From NCBI GenBank assembly GCA_018857735.1, contig JABMCL010000191.1, positions 416,501 through 480,500 of the forward strand: DNA of 64,000 nt. The letters run 5' to 3'. The notes beneath the pieces were generated by a model. That model had not been told where the DNA came from and made no database searches. It worked only from the letters and a program-made list of their open reading frames with translations. The position numbers and the translations under genes are program-made. The DNA is from Alviniconcha marisindica. Lineage: Eukaryota > Mollusca > Gastropoda > Provannidae. Positions 1-24,960 of this stretch are shown here, piece after piece. Position 1 is the stretch's first letter. Each line of letters opens with the position of its first letter.

Positions 1-5
1 TCTCT

Positions 6-62
<57 letters not shown>
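1..62. repeat. (CT)n microsatellite
   Basis: Nearly pure CT dinucleotide run at the left edge, followed by a short TA-rich tract. Confidence 0.95.
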
Positions 63-866
63 TTATATATATATAATACATGTGTCATTCATTGTATGTC
101 ATATTTTTCATTTCTGCCTTCCAGTTCATTTTGCTGAATTACTGCCCATATTCTTCAGATATTGACTTGTGACATATTAATGGTGAATGAGAGTTTGATG
201 TGGTAGCATTGTTATTGTGTTGGGTTTGTGGGTTGCTCAATGCATGATGAAGCGGGTTTGTGGGTTGCTCAACGCATGATGAAGCTACATGGTGCTTGCC
301 ACTCACTTGGTGCTTGACTGACTGGATGTTTACACCATGTTAATTAAAAAAGCTGTTGCTTTGATCTTTCTTTGCCCTGGATAGATAAAAATGGTGTCCT
401 GTATGGTGACAGATTCATGCTCCAATTGTGAGGATAAAATGTTATTCTCAGCTGAGTATGGAATTTATGTAACAACAAAGTCAAACAAAAGAACAGAGGA
501 CTCATTTGAATCAGAGAGTCCACCATTCTGTTTGATCCTCTTTGAGTTTGAGTCAACCTATTCACCAGGCTGTGCTGATTAGTCTGCAGCTTGTGCCATG
601 TGCTTTCCACTTGTGATTTCCTCTCCGAAAGAGAACATGCTATAAAATTATGGGATGTGCTTTTAACATGCTTCAGCCCATGGTGGCATGGACAAACAGT
701 CTGAGGACATGTCACACACTGCAGTTTCAACAGCATGACAAAATCAGATCATCGAAAGCATCATGTGGCTTAGACTTTCAAAGAGTAAGATACAGATATC
801 TGTATATATATATATTGAATTTTTGAAGCTCAACTAAATTTTGTGACTGATTGCTGATATTTGCAG
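63..866 (+). other. Probable intron of the RPA12 gene
   Basis: No convincing coding exon is seen. The stretch lies immediately upstream of the acceptor at 866, so it is probably intronic. It contains a 32-bp unit present twice in tandem (222-253 and 254-285, one mismatch) and a short TA run near 806-817. Confidence 0.5.
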
Positions 867-976
867 ATTGATCGTAAGTGCAAAGAGTGTGGCCATGAAG
901 GAATGACGTACACCACACAGCAAACTCGAGGGGCTGATGAGGGCCAGACTGTCTTTTACTACTGTCTCAAGTGCAG
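867..976 (+). CDS. POLR1H: RPA12 penultimate exon (zinc ribbon)
   Basis: The acceptor is TTTGCAG and the donor G|GTCTGT. The 110 nt are read from phase 0 and end in phase 2. The exon encodes all four zinc-binding cysteines and the DEGQT motif. Confidence 0.9.
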
Positions 977-1410
977 GTCTGTTTCTGCTTTCTGTTACTT
1001 TGTCCTAGACCTTTGACTGGTGTCAGTTTGTGACCATTATTACAATGTTAGGCAGGTTGACTCTCAAAAACTGAAATGTTTTTCTCTCTCACATTCTCAG
1101 TGATGATACACTGATACAGTGATAGCCTGTATCGAGTTTTACCTGTTCATTGTAGTTTGGTTGATCTGGGCCCAGTTTTAAGGTTACAGCAATGTCAAAG
1201 ATATGAAATTGCATGTGAAAGTTATATTTTCAGGTCTTTTTGACAAAACTCACCCATGAGTGTGATGAAATCTCAGTATTTAAAAAAAAAAACTCACCTG
1301 GTATCTTTGTATGTATACATATACATGTAAAAATTATGTATAGTTTGATCAGAAAGTCTGACTTCCAAACTCTGTGGATGAAGTGTGAAAGTAATGCACA
1401 CATGTGTGCG

Positions 1411-1449
<39 letters not shown>

Positions 1450-1730
1450 TGTGTATATACAGTTACTGTTTTATAGGCTATAATGGTAGACTACAATATT
1501 TACGGTTCTGTTTGTTGAAATGTATGTTAATGTGTTTTTTGTCATAAGATAATTGTACAGTGCAGTGAGTTTAACTCTGGTTAGAGAATAGTGCTTTATG
1601 ATAATTATTATTACATATTGATAATATTTATCCAGTTTCCTTTCCTGGTGGGCAGTTTGTTTTGTTTGTTGTTTAGTAATGTTTCTTGCAAACATGTGAT
1701 TTCAGGAAAACAGAGATTGAAAACTCCTAG
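867..1730 (+). CDS. POLR1H: RNA polymerase I subunit RPA12, C-terminal zinc-ribbon part (gene model, 2 exons)
   Basis: RPA12 is the small zinc-ribbon subunit of RNA polymerase I; its C-terminal ribbon is TFIIS-like and supports RNA cleavage in the active centre. Seen here: exon 867-976 with an AG acceptor before it and GT donor after it, and terminal exon 1706-1730 ending in TAG. The join is in phase (AG+G). The protein carries CKEC then CLKC zinc-ligand pairs, and between them the family signature [12 protein letters not shown], which holds the acidic Asp-Glu pair of the TFIIS-type hairpin. After the last cysteine only eight residues follow (RKTEIENS), matching the very short tail of animal RPA12. 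The N-terminal zinc finger and start codon lie off the left edge. The gene converges on the channel gene at 4172. Confidence 0.88.
977..1705 (+). other. RPA12 intron
   Basis: GT-AG intron of 729 bp. It contains a (TG)n run at about 1408-1448 and no coding signal. Confidence 0.8.
1706..1730 (+). CDS. POLR1H: RPA12 terminal exon
   Basis: A 25-nt coding piece after TGATTTCAG. It completes the Arg codon and adds seven residues before TAG. It is too short to be found without the splice phase; length and composition match the family's C-terminal tail. Confidence 0.8.
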
Positions 1731-1784
1731 CATATTCTCATCCTCTCCTATCTCAACATCAGAATGGTACCTTGTACAGTCATC

Positions 1785-2580
1785 CTGATGGACCTGGATC
1801 TGACAGATATGTGTACCTTGCAGTGTCCAACATTGGATCTGTGATACACTGTATACATACATGTACAAGTGACTTGGAATTAGATGGATCTGTGACATCA
1901 CCTTTGAGACTTTTCGGGGATGGATCTGTGACATTATCTTGTGATGTACATTGAAGGATTTGCGATACTGCTTTGAACTTGGATATGGATGGATCTGTGA
2001 AAGTATCTTGTGACATCCTGGGATTGACCTGTGACTGTGACATTACCATGTCACATTCAGTGATGTATCTGTGACATCACCTTGTGACATTCATGATTGG
2101 GGGGTGGATCTTTGACATCACTTTGTGACATCCAGCAGTGGATCGGTGACATCACCTTCTGACATCCAGCAATAGATGTGTGACATCCATTGAAGTGTGA
2201 CATCACCTTGTGACCTACATGGGTGGATCTGTGACAGTACCTTGCAGCATACATAGGTAGATCTGTGACAGTAGCTTGCAACATACATGGGTGGATCTGT
2301 GACAGTACCATGCAACATACATGGGTGGATCTGTGACAGTACCATGCAACATACGTGGGTGGATCTGTGACAGTACCATGCGACATACGTGGGTGGATCT
2401 GTGGCAGTACCTTGCAGCATACATGGGTGGATCTGCATTGCCTTGGGACATACAAGGGTGGATCTGTTGTAACATTGCCTTGTGAAATCTTAGGATGGAT
2501 CTGTAACATTATCTTGTGACTTGGGTACATCACTGCATCACCTGGTGATATCCAGGAATGGATATTTGGAAGTACTTTGT
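1785..2580. repeat. Minisatellite A in RPA12 3' flank
   Basis: Tandem units built on GGGTGGATCTGTGACAGTAC, about 32 bp and nearly perfect at 2215-2460, degenerate outwards. It starts about 55 bp after the RPA12 stop codon, so it is probably partly 3' UTR. The overlapping minus-strand reading frames are repeat artefacts. Confidence 0.9.
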
Positions 2581-3364
2581 GGTGTGACAGAGGGAATTGT
2601 TAGTGTGCTTTCTGTAACTATGTACCTTTTGACAAAATCAGGAGATACTGGCAAAGTATAACAGGTAAAAAAATGAATGCTTTTTTTTGTCTAGACAGGA
2701 CAGAACAGTGTGCACAGTTTATTATTGTGGCCCTTTTCAGGTAAAAAAATGGGTGGAGACTTAGTTATTTTCCATGGAAATTACTTTAAAAAACAAATGG
2801 AGCAATTTACCTTTAGGCTTTGCAAAAATGCCGAACCCTGGATATATTACTGTGTCCAGTGGTTCTTTTTTTTGGTGGCGGGTGGGTTGGGGTGGGGGTG
2901 GGGGGGGGGGGGGGGGGGGGACTTGTCATTTCAGTGTAACATTAAAGATAAAAGAAAGGAAATCTTACACATCACTTGATAGAATGTTTTTGTGTATGTG
3001 TATGTGTGTTTTGAATTTCATTGTACCACGCACAGAGAATAGAGATACTGAACACACACCAACACACACACACATATATATATATATTATATGCACATAC
3101 ACATGTATGCATGAGTGCATCGTGCACACATACACACATACATGCATGAATTCTTGCATGTATGCAACACACATGCATGCATAAATGTGTACTAGTGTAC
3201 ACAGCCAGGTGGTCACCAGAAAACAAAACAAAGTAATTGTGTGTTTGTGTCAATTTTATCTCTGCAGTTTTCAGCTTGTCATTTATTTTGACTGAAAAAG
3301 AAGCTGTACTGTGATGAAGCAAAAATCTGAAACAAGAATGACTGCTAGCATTCTAAAACAAGAT
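2581..3364. other. Intergenic, no gene seen
   Basis: Contains a G run (about 2893-2922) and a mixed CA/TA/GCAT microsatellite (about 3048-3185). No coding signal on either strand. Confidence 0.6.
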
Positions 3365-3497
3365 TCAAACACATAAATGGTTCAAAAGAACGCTGTTTAT
3401 TAGGACAAAACACAACATGCAAATTTCGGGGTATTCCCCTTGATCAAGCTACAAAACGACACATAAACAACAGTTAAATGGTGAAAAATGAGATGGA
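3365..3497 (-). repeat. Dispersed repeat family E2 (inverted copy)
   Basis: Reverse complement of a segment also found at about 17655-17865, 33175-33390 and 42931-43135. Shared landmarks are a TTCTTTTGAACCTT-like end and a GATTA-centred stretch. No coding capacity; the class is unknown. Confidence 0.75.
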
Positions 3498-3606
3498 CAG
3501 CTATGTAACAAGTACAATAACAAAGACCCAAGTCACGTACAGTAACTCTTACCTGGCATGCATGCAGATACAAGGTACAGAAACTCCACCAGAGGTACAT
3601 CCTCGT
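3490..3606 (+). repeat. Dispersed repeat family E1
   Basis: About 110-bp segment with landmarks CAACAAAGACC, GTAACTCT and CACCTGGCATG. It recurs at 10372-10470, 10575-10689 (inverted), 17345-17475, 53500-53600 and 60582-60700. Probably a short non-autonomous transposon. Confidence 0.75.
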
Positions 3607-3629
3607 ACGGAGAGTGTGGGTGGGATGAA

Positions 3630-4171
3630 CAGTCATCAATAACCAGTGTACAGGACCAGTACGAAGTGTGGGTGGGATGACTAGTCATCAATAAGCAGTG
3701 TACAGGACCAGTACGAAGAGAGCGGGTGGGACGACTAGACACCAATAACCAGTGTACAGGACCAGTACGAAGAGAGCGGGTGGGACGACTAGACACCAAT
3801 AACCAGTGTACAGGACCAGTACGAAGAGAGCGGGTGGGACGACTAGACACCAATAACCAGTGTACAGGACCAGTACGAAGAGAGCGGGTGGGACGACTAG
3901 ACACCAATAACCAGTGTACAGGACCAGTACGAAGAGAGCGGGTGGGACGACTAGCCGTCAATAACCAGTGTACAGGATCAGTATGAAGTGTGGGTAGAAT
4001 GACTAGTCGTCAATAAGCAGTATACATGACCAGTACGAAGAGAGCGTGTGGGATGAGTAGCCATCAATAACCAGTGTACAGGACCAGTACGAAGAGAGCG
4101 GGTGGGACGACTAGACATCAATAACCAGTGTACAGGACCAGTACGAAGAGAGCGGGTGGGACGACTAGCCA

Positions 4172-4198
<27 letters not shown>
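3630..4198. repeat. Minisatellite B, 54-bp unit, overlaps channel stop codon
   Basis: About ten copies of a 54-bp unit. The right-hand copy overlaps the last codons and stop (4172-4174) of the channel gene on the minus strand, and each unit repeats the end of M4 plus TGA. Because 54 is a multiple of 3, long spurious reading frames cross the array. Confidence 0.95.
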
Positions 4199-16571
<12,373 letters not shown>

Positions 16572-17344
16572 ATTGATAGCCGTTAACTTCCAGCTGGCAA
16601 TTAACCCAGCACCGAGATCCGCGCTTTGCTCAGCGTATGATGCACTCGTTCTTAATACAACTTTTGCTCTTGCAGTCATGTCAGTTCCTCTCAGCTTTCT
16701 GTGCTTGACAATTAACTTTGTTACCTCAAGTAACAGCAAATGGGACACCTTCCATTCTTTCTTTATCCACGTTTCACATGCATATTTTACACACAGATTC
16801 TAACAATCACAAAAGGCAAAGCAGTCTTTTCCCCATTCAGAAAATCAGCTCAAAGACTCTTTGCAACTGAATGACTATGATGGACACATGGACTGTGACT
16901 GTTGTTTGTATTTAGTATGTCAGCGTCGTCATCTTTGGAGAGACAACAGTCTAAAACCGCTTGGTTCCGGTCAATGTTGGTATGCTGCACATTTCACAAC
17001 CTGATTTGATTGCTTGATTGCACGTGACAACACAACACACAAACTATTCGATTGCAAGGGTAATATGTGTGAAGACTGTATTCGTGAGGGGTTGGCGCCG
17101 TGACCGTTGCCTTTACCAAAGATGCTACGTACGTCTCCAGGTCTAACCATCAGACCCGACCGTGAAGGGCAAGGAAACGCGAACGTAACTAAGGACACAC
17201 GAGTCTGCCGGTCCCGGTTTTGTGCCAGAACGTTACAGCTGACGACCAGCTGGACTGGACAAACCAAAGGCCCTTGAGAACAGGAACACTGCGGACCCCT
17301 TGACTGAGTCGTTCGGAACTGTTTTTAAAGCAACTCCGCCAACA
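16572..17344. other. Upstream of the channel gene, no gene seen
   Basis: Probably holds the promoter and 5' UTR of the channel gene. No TATA box or other site stands out. Confidence 0.4.
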
Positions 17345-17475
17345 CCAGATTCAACATACAAGGGAGTTAATTAGCGTTCGAAATACGTAACACAAGTAGA
17401 ACAACAAACACCTGAGTCGCCTACGGTAACTCTCACCTGTCATGAGTGTAAATACAAAGTACATAAAATCCGCCA
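17345..17475 (+). repeat. Dispersed repeat E1
   Basis: Copy with the GGGAGTTAATTAGCG start, GTAACTCTCACCTG core and GTACATAAA end seen in other E1 copies. Confidence 0.75.
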
Positions 17476-17570
17476 GTTTCTGCAAACACCAGTTAGAACA
17501 CATGGCGGCTGTTCCGAACACAAACGAATATTAGTCTGATCTAATCCGATCTAAACAAAAGCCACATTTA

Positions 17571-17573
<3 letters not shown>

Positions 17574-17601
<28 letters not shown>
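17574..17601. repeat. (AAAT)n microsatellite
   Basis: About seven AAAT/TAAA units. Confidence 0.9.
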
Positions 17602-17654
17602 CAAATCAAATCTGAAGCTAGCGCTCTAACAGGTATTACACGTCATTGTCATGC

Positions 17655-17865
17655 TAACATTCTTCCAAGTACTGGACAAAACAAAAACAGATAAGTGGTT
17701 TAGCTCCCCATCTCATTTTTCATCGTTTTTCACCGTTTAACTGTTGTTTTTGTTGTCGTTTTGTTGCCTGATAAGGGGGATTACCCAAACAATTCGCACG
17801 TTGTGTTTTGTCCTGATAAATAGCGTTCTTTTGAACCTTGTATGTGTTTGGCTCTAAAAGCCACA
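17655..17865 (+). repeat. Dispersed repeat E2
   Basis: About 200 bp, closely similar to 33175-33390 and 42931-43135; begins ATTCTTCCAAG and ends TTCTTTTGAACCTT...GTGTTTGG. Confidence 0.8.
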
Positions 17866-18349
17866 TCAGTTCTTTCAAGAAGATCAACGTATTGGGTGAG
17901 TGAAACAAGTGCCTGTTTGTTACTCGCAAAGGTCGCTTCTGGTGAAATAATGCTCTCTGTTTTATTCATTCATTTTCGAGGGTTGTAACTGCTAACCTTT
18001 TGTTCGCCTTTGGTTTTGATCGGAACAATTTCCTGGAGCATGGATGCTAAGGGGTTGATGTACATATTGTGTCGGTCCCATGCGGGATGTTTGCGAGTCA
18101 CAAGGTCCACGGGCCTATATTGTAGCAGGTAATGGAAACCCAACACTGCACAGCGTACCCATTTGTAGAGCGACCAATGCAGAGTGTACCTATACCGCAT
18201 AAGTCAATAGGCTAACAAAATAAAGAACCTCCAACTTTACTGAGGCTTAGGCTTTCAAATCCTACTTAAACAGAACTTCATCCTCCTCACTACCACCAAT
18301 ACCACTCTCATCATCACCAAAACTTCTGCCACCATTATTAATATCATCA

Positions 18350-18351
<2 letters not shown>
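17866..18351. other. Intergenic, nothing recognised
   Basis: Moderately AT-rich unique sequence without coding signal. Confidence 0.5.
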
Positions 18352-18436
<85 letters not shown>

Positions 18437-18467
18437 GTGGTGGTGTGTGTGTGTGTCGTGGTGTGCG

Positions 18468-18539
<72 letters not shown>

Positions 18540-18555
18540 TGTGAGCGCGCGCGCG
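18352..18555. repeat. Compound (TG)n microsatellite
   Basis: TG repeats with GGTG and CGTG interruptions, ending in (GC)n. Confidence 0.95.
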
Positions 18556-19388
18556 CGTGGGGGGAGCTGTGCTGATGTCGAAGTCCGTCTGTTTACAGGA
18601 CATCGCATTTATTATCATATCTGCCTATATATAATTATTATCGGTTTATTATATATGGTGTTTTTTTGGTTACAATTGGATGCAATTTCTGGTTTTCAGG
18701 TTTCAGATCTGTAGTTGCTTGTGATTTTTGGCACGAGGTGTTTGTATAAACCTGGACAGAGAATAACGCTTTAAAAATATTTATTTCTATTATAATTATC
18801 TACTACTTCGATTATCATAATTTAGGCAAAGAAGAAGGGGTCCGACACTTGGCGAATAGACTGAGTAGTGATAAGTACAAAGTCATCGGTCTCGAGAATG
18901 GTCTTCAGCCTTTTGCCCATCTCCTCTCCACTCTTTTTTTCAAACCGAGTTTAACAGAGAGTCACTGAGACTGTTTTTGCGAATGATAACAAAGCGTCTT
19001 TGAGATTATGTCCCTGTGGATGCCAGCAAAAGAGTATGTGAGATTGCTGTCCATGGAAATGTGACCGTTTTCTCTCACACAGACAGATGCAGGACAAGCC
19101 GTTCAAGAACCTGTCCATACTTATCCACCTGAGCACCCGCTACTTCTTCAGCTCAGTGTCAGTCAGCACATCCCCTCTGCAGCCACAGGCACTGTCGAGG
19201 CGTTTTTATTCCATGCACTTGTTGCATGTTGTGTTTTATCTTAATAACGAAACCTTTTATGTGTTTGGGTCTTATTCCATGTACATTTGGAGAAGATGAG
19301 AAGAAAAAAAGCCCATATTGGCCTATTTCGTCAGACTTTATGGACTTTGAGGGTAGGCGTACGCCCGAGCGCACATCCCCAGCCTACA

Positions 19389-19391
<3 letters not shown>
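18556..19391. other. Intergenic, nothing recognised
   Basis: No coding or RNA signal. About 19240-19300 has a short E2-like end fragment. Confidence 0.5.
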
Positions 19392-19449
<58 letters not shown>

Positions 19450-19520
19450 GCACGCAGGCACGCACGCACGCACGCACGCACACATACACACTCACGCACG
19501 TACACACGCGCGCACTCTCA
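19392..19520. repeat. (CA)n / (GC)n / (GCAC)n microsatellite
   Basis: CA run followed by CG and CACG repeats. Confidence 0.95.
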
Positions 19521-19875
19521 AGACTTAAAGATTTACATTAGAGCTAACTGCAATTGAATTTACGATATTTCAACAGGAATACCACCGCTGCAACACAGAA
19601 AGCAAACATACAAATACCTCCCCGCACCACCACCTTGCAGTCTAGCTTACTTTCCTGTCGATCTTACGATGGGAATCGGTTTTAGCTCGCCGGAGTTACG
19701 AGTGGAAATATTACACGTATATTGGCAAACAGCGGGCAAACGGCACACCTTCAAACAGCGCATTCCATCGAACGTCCTTGGGGACGGAGCTGGCTAACGG
19801 ACTAACCGCAGAGACCAGGCAGCAAGGATCGACCCCGGCCTGCGGTTTGCTCAGCGAAAGCACCGCTGGCGCCAC

Positions 19876-20151
19876 ACGCCGCTGTTTCTTCACCTTTCGT
19901 TGTCTCACAATCCGCTGTGACGGAATGACATTTCTCCAAGGCTCGGCTCGGCTACCTAGTAATATGCTTCAGTCTTCTGGTGGTTTTTGTGTCCAGCAAT
20001 TCCCCCTGTGCTGTTTGTGTCCAGCCATGCCACCTTGCCTTCTTTGTAGGCAAGCAAGCATTCTCCCTTGTCTTCACTGTGCGTAGCAATCCTCTTTTGT
20101 CTTTATTGTGCGTAGCAATCCTCCGTTGTCTTTATTGTGCAAAATAATCCG

Positions 20152-20201
<50 letters not shown>

Positions 20202-20894
20202 CCCCCCCCCCTCCCTACCCGTCTCCCTACCTAACATGTCCATCTCTAGCGCCCCCCCCCTCCCCCCCCCCCCAACGAAATCCCTCTGCCCACACCCACC
20301 CTCTCCCTGCCGACCCCACTAGCCCTCTACCTACCCTACCCACCTTCCCCCTGCACCACCCCGACTACAAGAAGAAAGACACCCCTGTTCCTCAAAGTGA
20401 AGAGGATTAGAGATTGGTGGCCAGCTCCTCTCGGGAACACGACCGAAATTCTGAACACTGCTCGGGGACTACTGTTTCGCTGGCGAATCAGAGTCCAAGG
20501 CGAAACAACTGGTCTAAAAAAAGTATCACCCTACTCAAAACTCCATTCCAAATCTTTCGGGTGTCCAAGGTTTTGCCTTTGAAAAAAAGAAGCCGGAAAA
20601 AAGGAAGCGCTTTTTGTTTTTGTCCTCTTAGAGGACGCAGCCTGGGTCAGAAGTCTGCACGTAAAACGACTTACTGAAATGCATTAATTACTGCCGGACG
20701 TAGTATTTGTGCTGTAAAAAGGACCAGACAGACGCACCGAAATGTGAACGCTTTGCATGCGTTGCAGCTGAAAATAAGCTGTCCCTACAATATGCTTGCT
20801 GGCTTCGTCCGAGTCATTAACAACGAAGCGATATCACATCACACGGTGTGCACAGACTGAGTCACCCCCACCCCCTCCCCATTCCAACTTGTTG

Positions 20895-20970
<76 letters not shown>

Positions 20971-20993
20971 TGTACGTGCGTGGCGTGCGTGGT

Positions 20994-21082
<89 letters not shown>

Positions 21083-21198
21083 AGAGTGAGAAGAGAGAGA
21101 GAGAGAGAGGGACAGAGACAGAGACAGAAAGACAGAGTCAGAGACAGAGACAGAGACAGAGAGAGGCAAAATATTTGTATGTGCATGAAAGAGGGAAA

Positions 21199-21236
<38 letters not shown>

Positions 21237-21410
21237 GGGAGGGAAAATATTTGTATGTGCATGTGCGCATAAGTCAATGAAGTGTGTGTGTGTGCGTGCG
21301 TGTGTGCGTGCGTGCGTGCGTGCGTGCGTGCGTATGTGTGTGCGCGTGCGTGCGTGCATGCGTGCGAATGTGTGCCTGCGTGCGTATGTGCATGTGCGCG
21401 TAAGTCATTG

Positions 21411-21492
<82 letters not shown>

Positions 21493-21665
21493 TGCGTGCG
21501 TGCGTGCTTGCGTGCGTGCACGCGCACAGTTTTGACTGTGATGTTTACTGTTGTGAACTCTCCTACGAAAGGCCATTGGAAGAAACATCCTTGAATGCTT
21601 GTGTAAACCGTGTCGCTGACATATCACATCGCTTCTTTGTCACCGACGTAACCGAAGAAGAAATG

Positions 21666-21701
<36 letters not shown>

Positions 21702-21791
21702 GCTTTGGGTCCAGTCAGCCACATAGGGTTCTTTCAGGACTAAAAGTAAACTTCAGTTTATCTCCTAATTATTCGTCAGACAAATTTTAAA
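19876..21791. repeat. Segmental tandem duplication, copy 1
   Basis: A 1.9-kb unit beginning CGCCGCTGTTTCTTCACC and ending TTCGTCAGACAAATTTTAAA, directly followed by a second copy. Outside microsatellites the copies differ at few bases (for example GGGTGTCC/GGGAGTCC at 20560 and 22507). It holds (CA)n, C runs, (TG)n, GA/CAGA, a G run (about 21199-21235) and (TTAG)n. No gene is evident in it. Confidence 0.93.
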
Positions 21792-22839
21792 ACGCCGCTG
21801 TTTCTTCACCTTTCGTTGTCTCACAATCCGCTGTGACGGAATGACATTTCTCCAAGGCTCGGCTCGGCTACCTAGTAATATGCTTCAGTCTTCTGGTGGT
21901 TTTTGTGTCCAGCAATTCCCCCTGTGCTGTTTGTGTCCAGCCATGCCACCTTGCCTTCTTTGATAGGCAAGCAAGCATTCTCCCTTGTCTTCACTGTGCG
22001 TAGCAATCCTCTTTTGTCTTTATTGTGCGTAGCAATCCTCCGTTGTCTTTATTGTGCAAAATAATCGTCAGGCGGCACACACACAGAAGCAATTACAGGG
22101 ACAGACCAAGCACACACAAACAAACAACGGCATCCCACATAAAAGAGATTCTACCACGGGGAATGCTGCTGCCTACAAAGCAAGCATTGACCCAGCGCCC
22201 CCCCCCTCCCCCCCCCACCCCCAACGAATCCCTCTGCCCACACCACCCTCTCCCTGCCGACCCCACTAGCCCTCTACCTACCCTACCCACCTTCCCCCTG
22301 CACCACCCCGACTACAAGAAGAAAGACACCCCTGTTCCTCAAAGTGAAGAGGATTAGAGATTGGTGGCCAGCTCCTCTCGGGAACACGACCGAAATTCTG
22401 AACACTGCTCGGGGACTACTGTTTCGCTGGCGAATCAGAGTCCAAGGCGAAACAACTGGTCTAAAAAAAGTATCACCCTACTCAAAACTCCATTCCAAAT
22501 CTTTCGGGAGTCCAAGGTTTTGCCTTTGAAAAAAAGAAGCCGGAAAAAAGGAAGCGCTTTTTGTTTTTGTCCTCTTAGAGGACGCAGCCTGGGTCAGAAG
22601 TCTGCACGTAAAACGACTTACTGAAATGCATTAATTACTGCCGGACGTAGTATTTGTGCTGTAAAAAGGACCAGACAGACGCACCGAAATGTGAACGCTT
22701 TGCATGCGTTGCAGCTGAAAATAAGCTGTCCCTACAATATGCTTGCTGGCTTCGTCCGAGTCATTAACAACGAAGCGATATCACATCACACGGTGTGCAC
22801 AGACTGAGTCACCCCCACCCCCTCCCCATTTTCCTTGTG

Positions 22840-22872
<33 letters not shown>

Positions 22873-22924
22873 GCGTGCGTGCGTGCGTGCGTGCGTGCTG
22901 TGTAGTGTGCGTGCTGTGTGTGTG

Positions 22925-22956
<32 letters not shown>

Positions 22957-23355
22957 GTGTGTGTGTGTGTTGTGTGTGTGTGTGTGTGTGGTTGTTGTGT
23001 GTGTGTGGGTGTGTGTGAAAGAGAGAGAGGAGAGAGAGAGAGAGAGAGAGAGAGGACAGAGACAGAGACAGAAAGACAGAGACAGAGACAGAGACAGAGA
23101 GAGGCAAGAATTGTATGTGCATGAAAGAGGGAAGGGGGGGGGGGGGGGGGGGGGGGAGGAGGGAGGAGGGAGGGAGGGAGAGGAGAATATTTGTATGTGC
23201 ATGTGCGCATAAGTCAATGAAGTGTGTGTGTGGTGGTGTGGTGCGTGCGCGGTGCGTGCGTGCGTGCGTATGTGTGTGCGCATGCGTGCGTGCATGCGTG
23301 CGAATGTGTGCCTGCGTGCGTATGTGCATGTGTCTGCGTCAAAGTCATTGAAGTG

Positions 23356-23386
<31 letters not shown>

Positions 23387-23601
23387 TGTGTGTGTGTGTG
23401 TGTGTTGTGTGTGTGTGTCGTGTGTCATGTGCGTGACGTGCTCTGCGTGCGTGCATCGTGCACAGTTTTGACTGTGATGTTTACTGTTGTGAACTCTCCT
23501 ACGAAAGGCCATTGGAAGAAACATCCTTGAATGCTTGTGTAAACCGTGTCGCTGACATATCACATCGCTTCTTTGTCACCGACGTAACCGAAGAAGAAAT
23601 G

Positions 23602-23633
<32 letters not shown>

Positions 23634-23724
23634 GCTTTGGGTCCAGTCAGCCACATAGGGTTCTTTCAGGACTAAAAGTAAACTTCAGTTTATCTCCTAA
23701 TTATTCGTCAGACAAATTTTAAAA
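21792..23724. repeat. Segmental tandem duplication, copy 2
   Basis: Second copy of the 1.9-kb unit. The main difference is at 22065-22195, where copy 1 has a long (CA)n-C run and copy 2 has unrelated sequence; microsatellite lengths also differ. Confidence 0.93.
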
Positions 23725-24440
23725 TGTTTCGTAAACGAAACATAATTACAATACTGATGGTGATGAAGCTTGTAACACGCCGACTGCCATGGGAACGAGA
23801 CATTTCAAGGCTCGCGGGCGGCAGGCTATGGGAATTTACAGACTGAGACACAACTAGAAGAAGGATTTTTCAAATATCAAATTAACAGTTGCAACGCGAG
23901 CAAAACGTCAGTGTTTTTTCTGTCAGACTGGTAAGATTGTCACACAATGCTGGCAGTTACATCTGGCTGTTCATTCAGTGGAGTATAGGGTTGGGCAGGC
24001 GGGATGGGTGGGGAGGGGAGGGGAGGCGTGGGAGTATAGGGAGGGGTAGGAGCAAGCGGGGCAGCGTGGGGGGTGGGTAGTAGTAGGGGGCGGGGAGATT
24101 AGGGTAGGATAGGGTCAGGGAGGCGAGGGTGGGTTTAGGAGGGGTAGGGAGGAGGGGTAGGGGGAGTAGGGTTGGGTGGGCGGGTTTAGTGGGGGGGGGG
24201 GGGGGGGGGTAGGCGACGGTAGGGTGCGGCAGGAGGGGTAGAGCAGATAGTGTTTGGGTGCGCGAGGGGTGGAGGCGGGGCAGAAGGGGCAGGGATGGAT
24301 GTGGTGGGGCAGGCGGGCTATGGCAAGAAGGAATGGGAGATGGGTTAGGTCAGGGATGGATGGGGGAGGGGTGGCGCATGGAGAGGTGCATGAGCGTGCA
24401 TATTTTGTGTACGTATATAAACGTGTTTGTGTGTGTGGCG
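23725..24440. other. Intergenic, G-rich low complexity
   Basis: From about 23985 to 24400 it is made of GGGTAGG/GGGGAGG-like degenerate repeats with a pure G run near 24190-24210. No gene seen. Confidence 0.7.
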
Positions 24441-24449
24441 GATTGTTCC

Positions 24450-24960
24450 GCACAGTGAAGACAAGGAAGGATTGCTATACACAGCGAAAAGAAGGGAGAA
24501 TGCTTGCTTGCCTACAAAGAAGGCAAGGTGGCATGGTTGGACACAAATAAGACAGGGGGAATTGTTGGATACAAAGAAGATAGGGGGAATTGTTGGATAC
24601 AAAGAAGACAGGGGAATTGTTGTATACAAAGACGACAGTGGGAAATGTTGGATACAAAGAATACAAAGAAGACAGGGGGAATTGTTAGATACAAAGAAGG
24701 CAGGGGGAATTGTTGGATACAAAGAAGACAAGGGGAATTGTTGGAGACAAAGAAGACAAGGGGAATTGTTGGATACAAACAGGAGAGGAGGGATTGATAG
24801 ATACAAAGAAGACAGAGGGAATTGTTGGATACAAAGAAGACAGGAGGAATTGTTGGATACAAAGAAGACAAAGAGGATAGGGGGAATTGTTCGATACAAA
24901 GAAGACAGGGGAAATTGTTAGATACAAAGAAGACAGCGGGAACTGTGCATAAATGAAACA
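24450..24960. repeat. Minisatellite I, 29-bp unit
   Basis: About 14 copies of a 29-bp unit (GAATTGTTGGATACAAAGAAG plus a GACAGGGG part). Its left flank (24450-24560) is an inverted relative of 19985-20100 in the duplicated segment. Confidence 0.92.

Noticed and set aside
20108..20680. Small proline-rich and other frames repeated in both duplicated segments
   Set aside because: They occur in low-complexity DNA, lack domains, and are duplicated only because the segment is.
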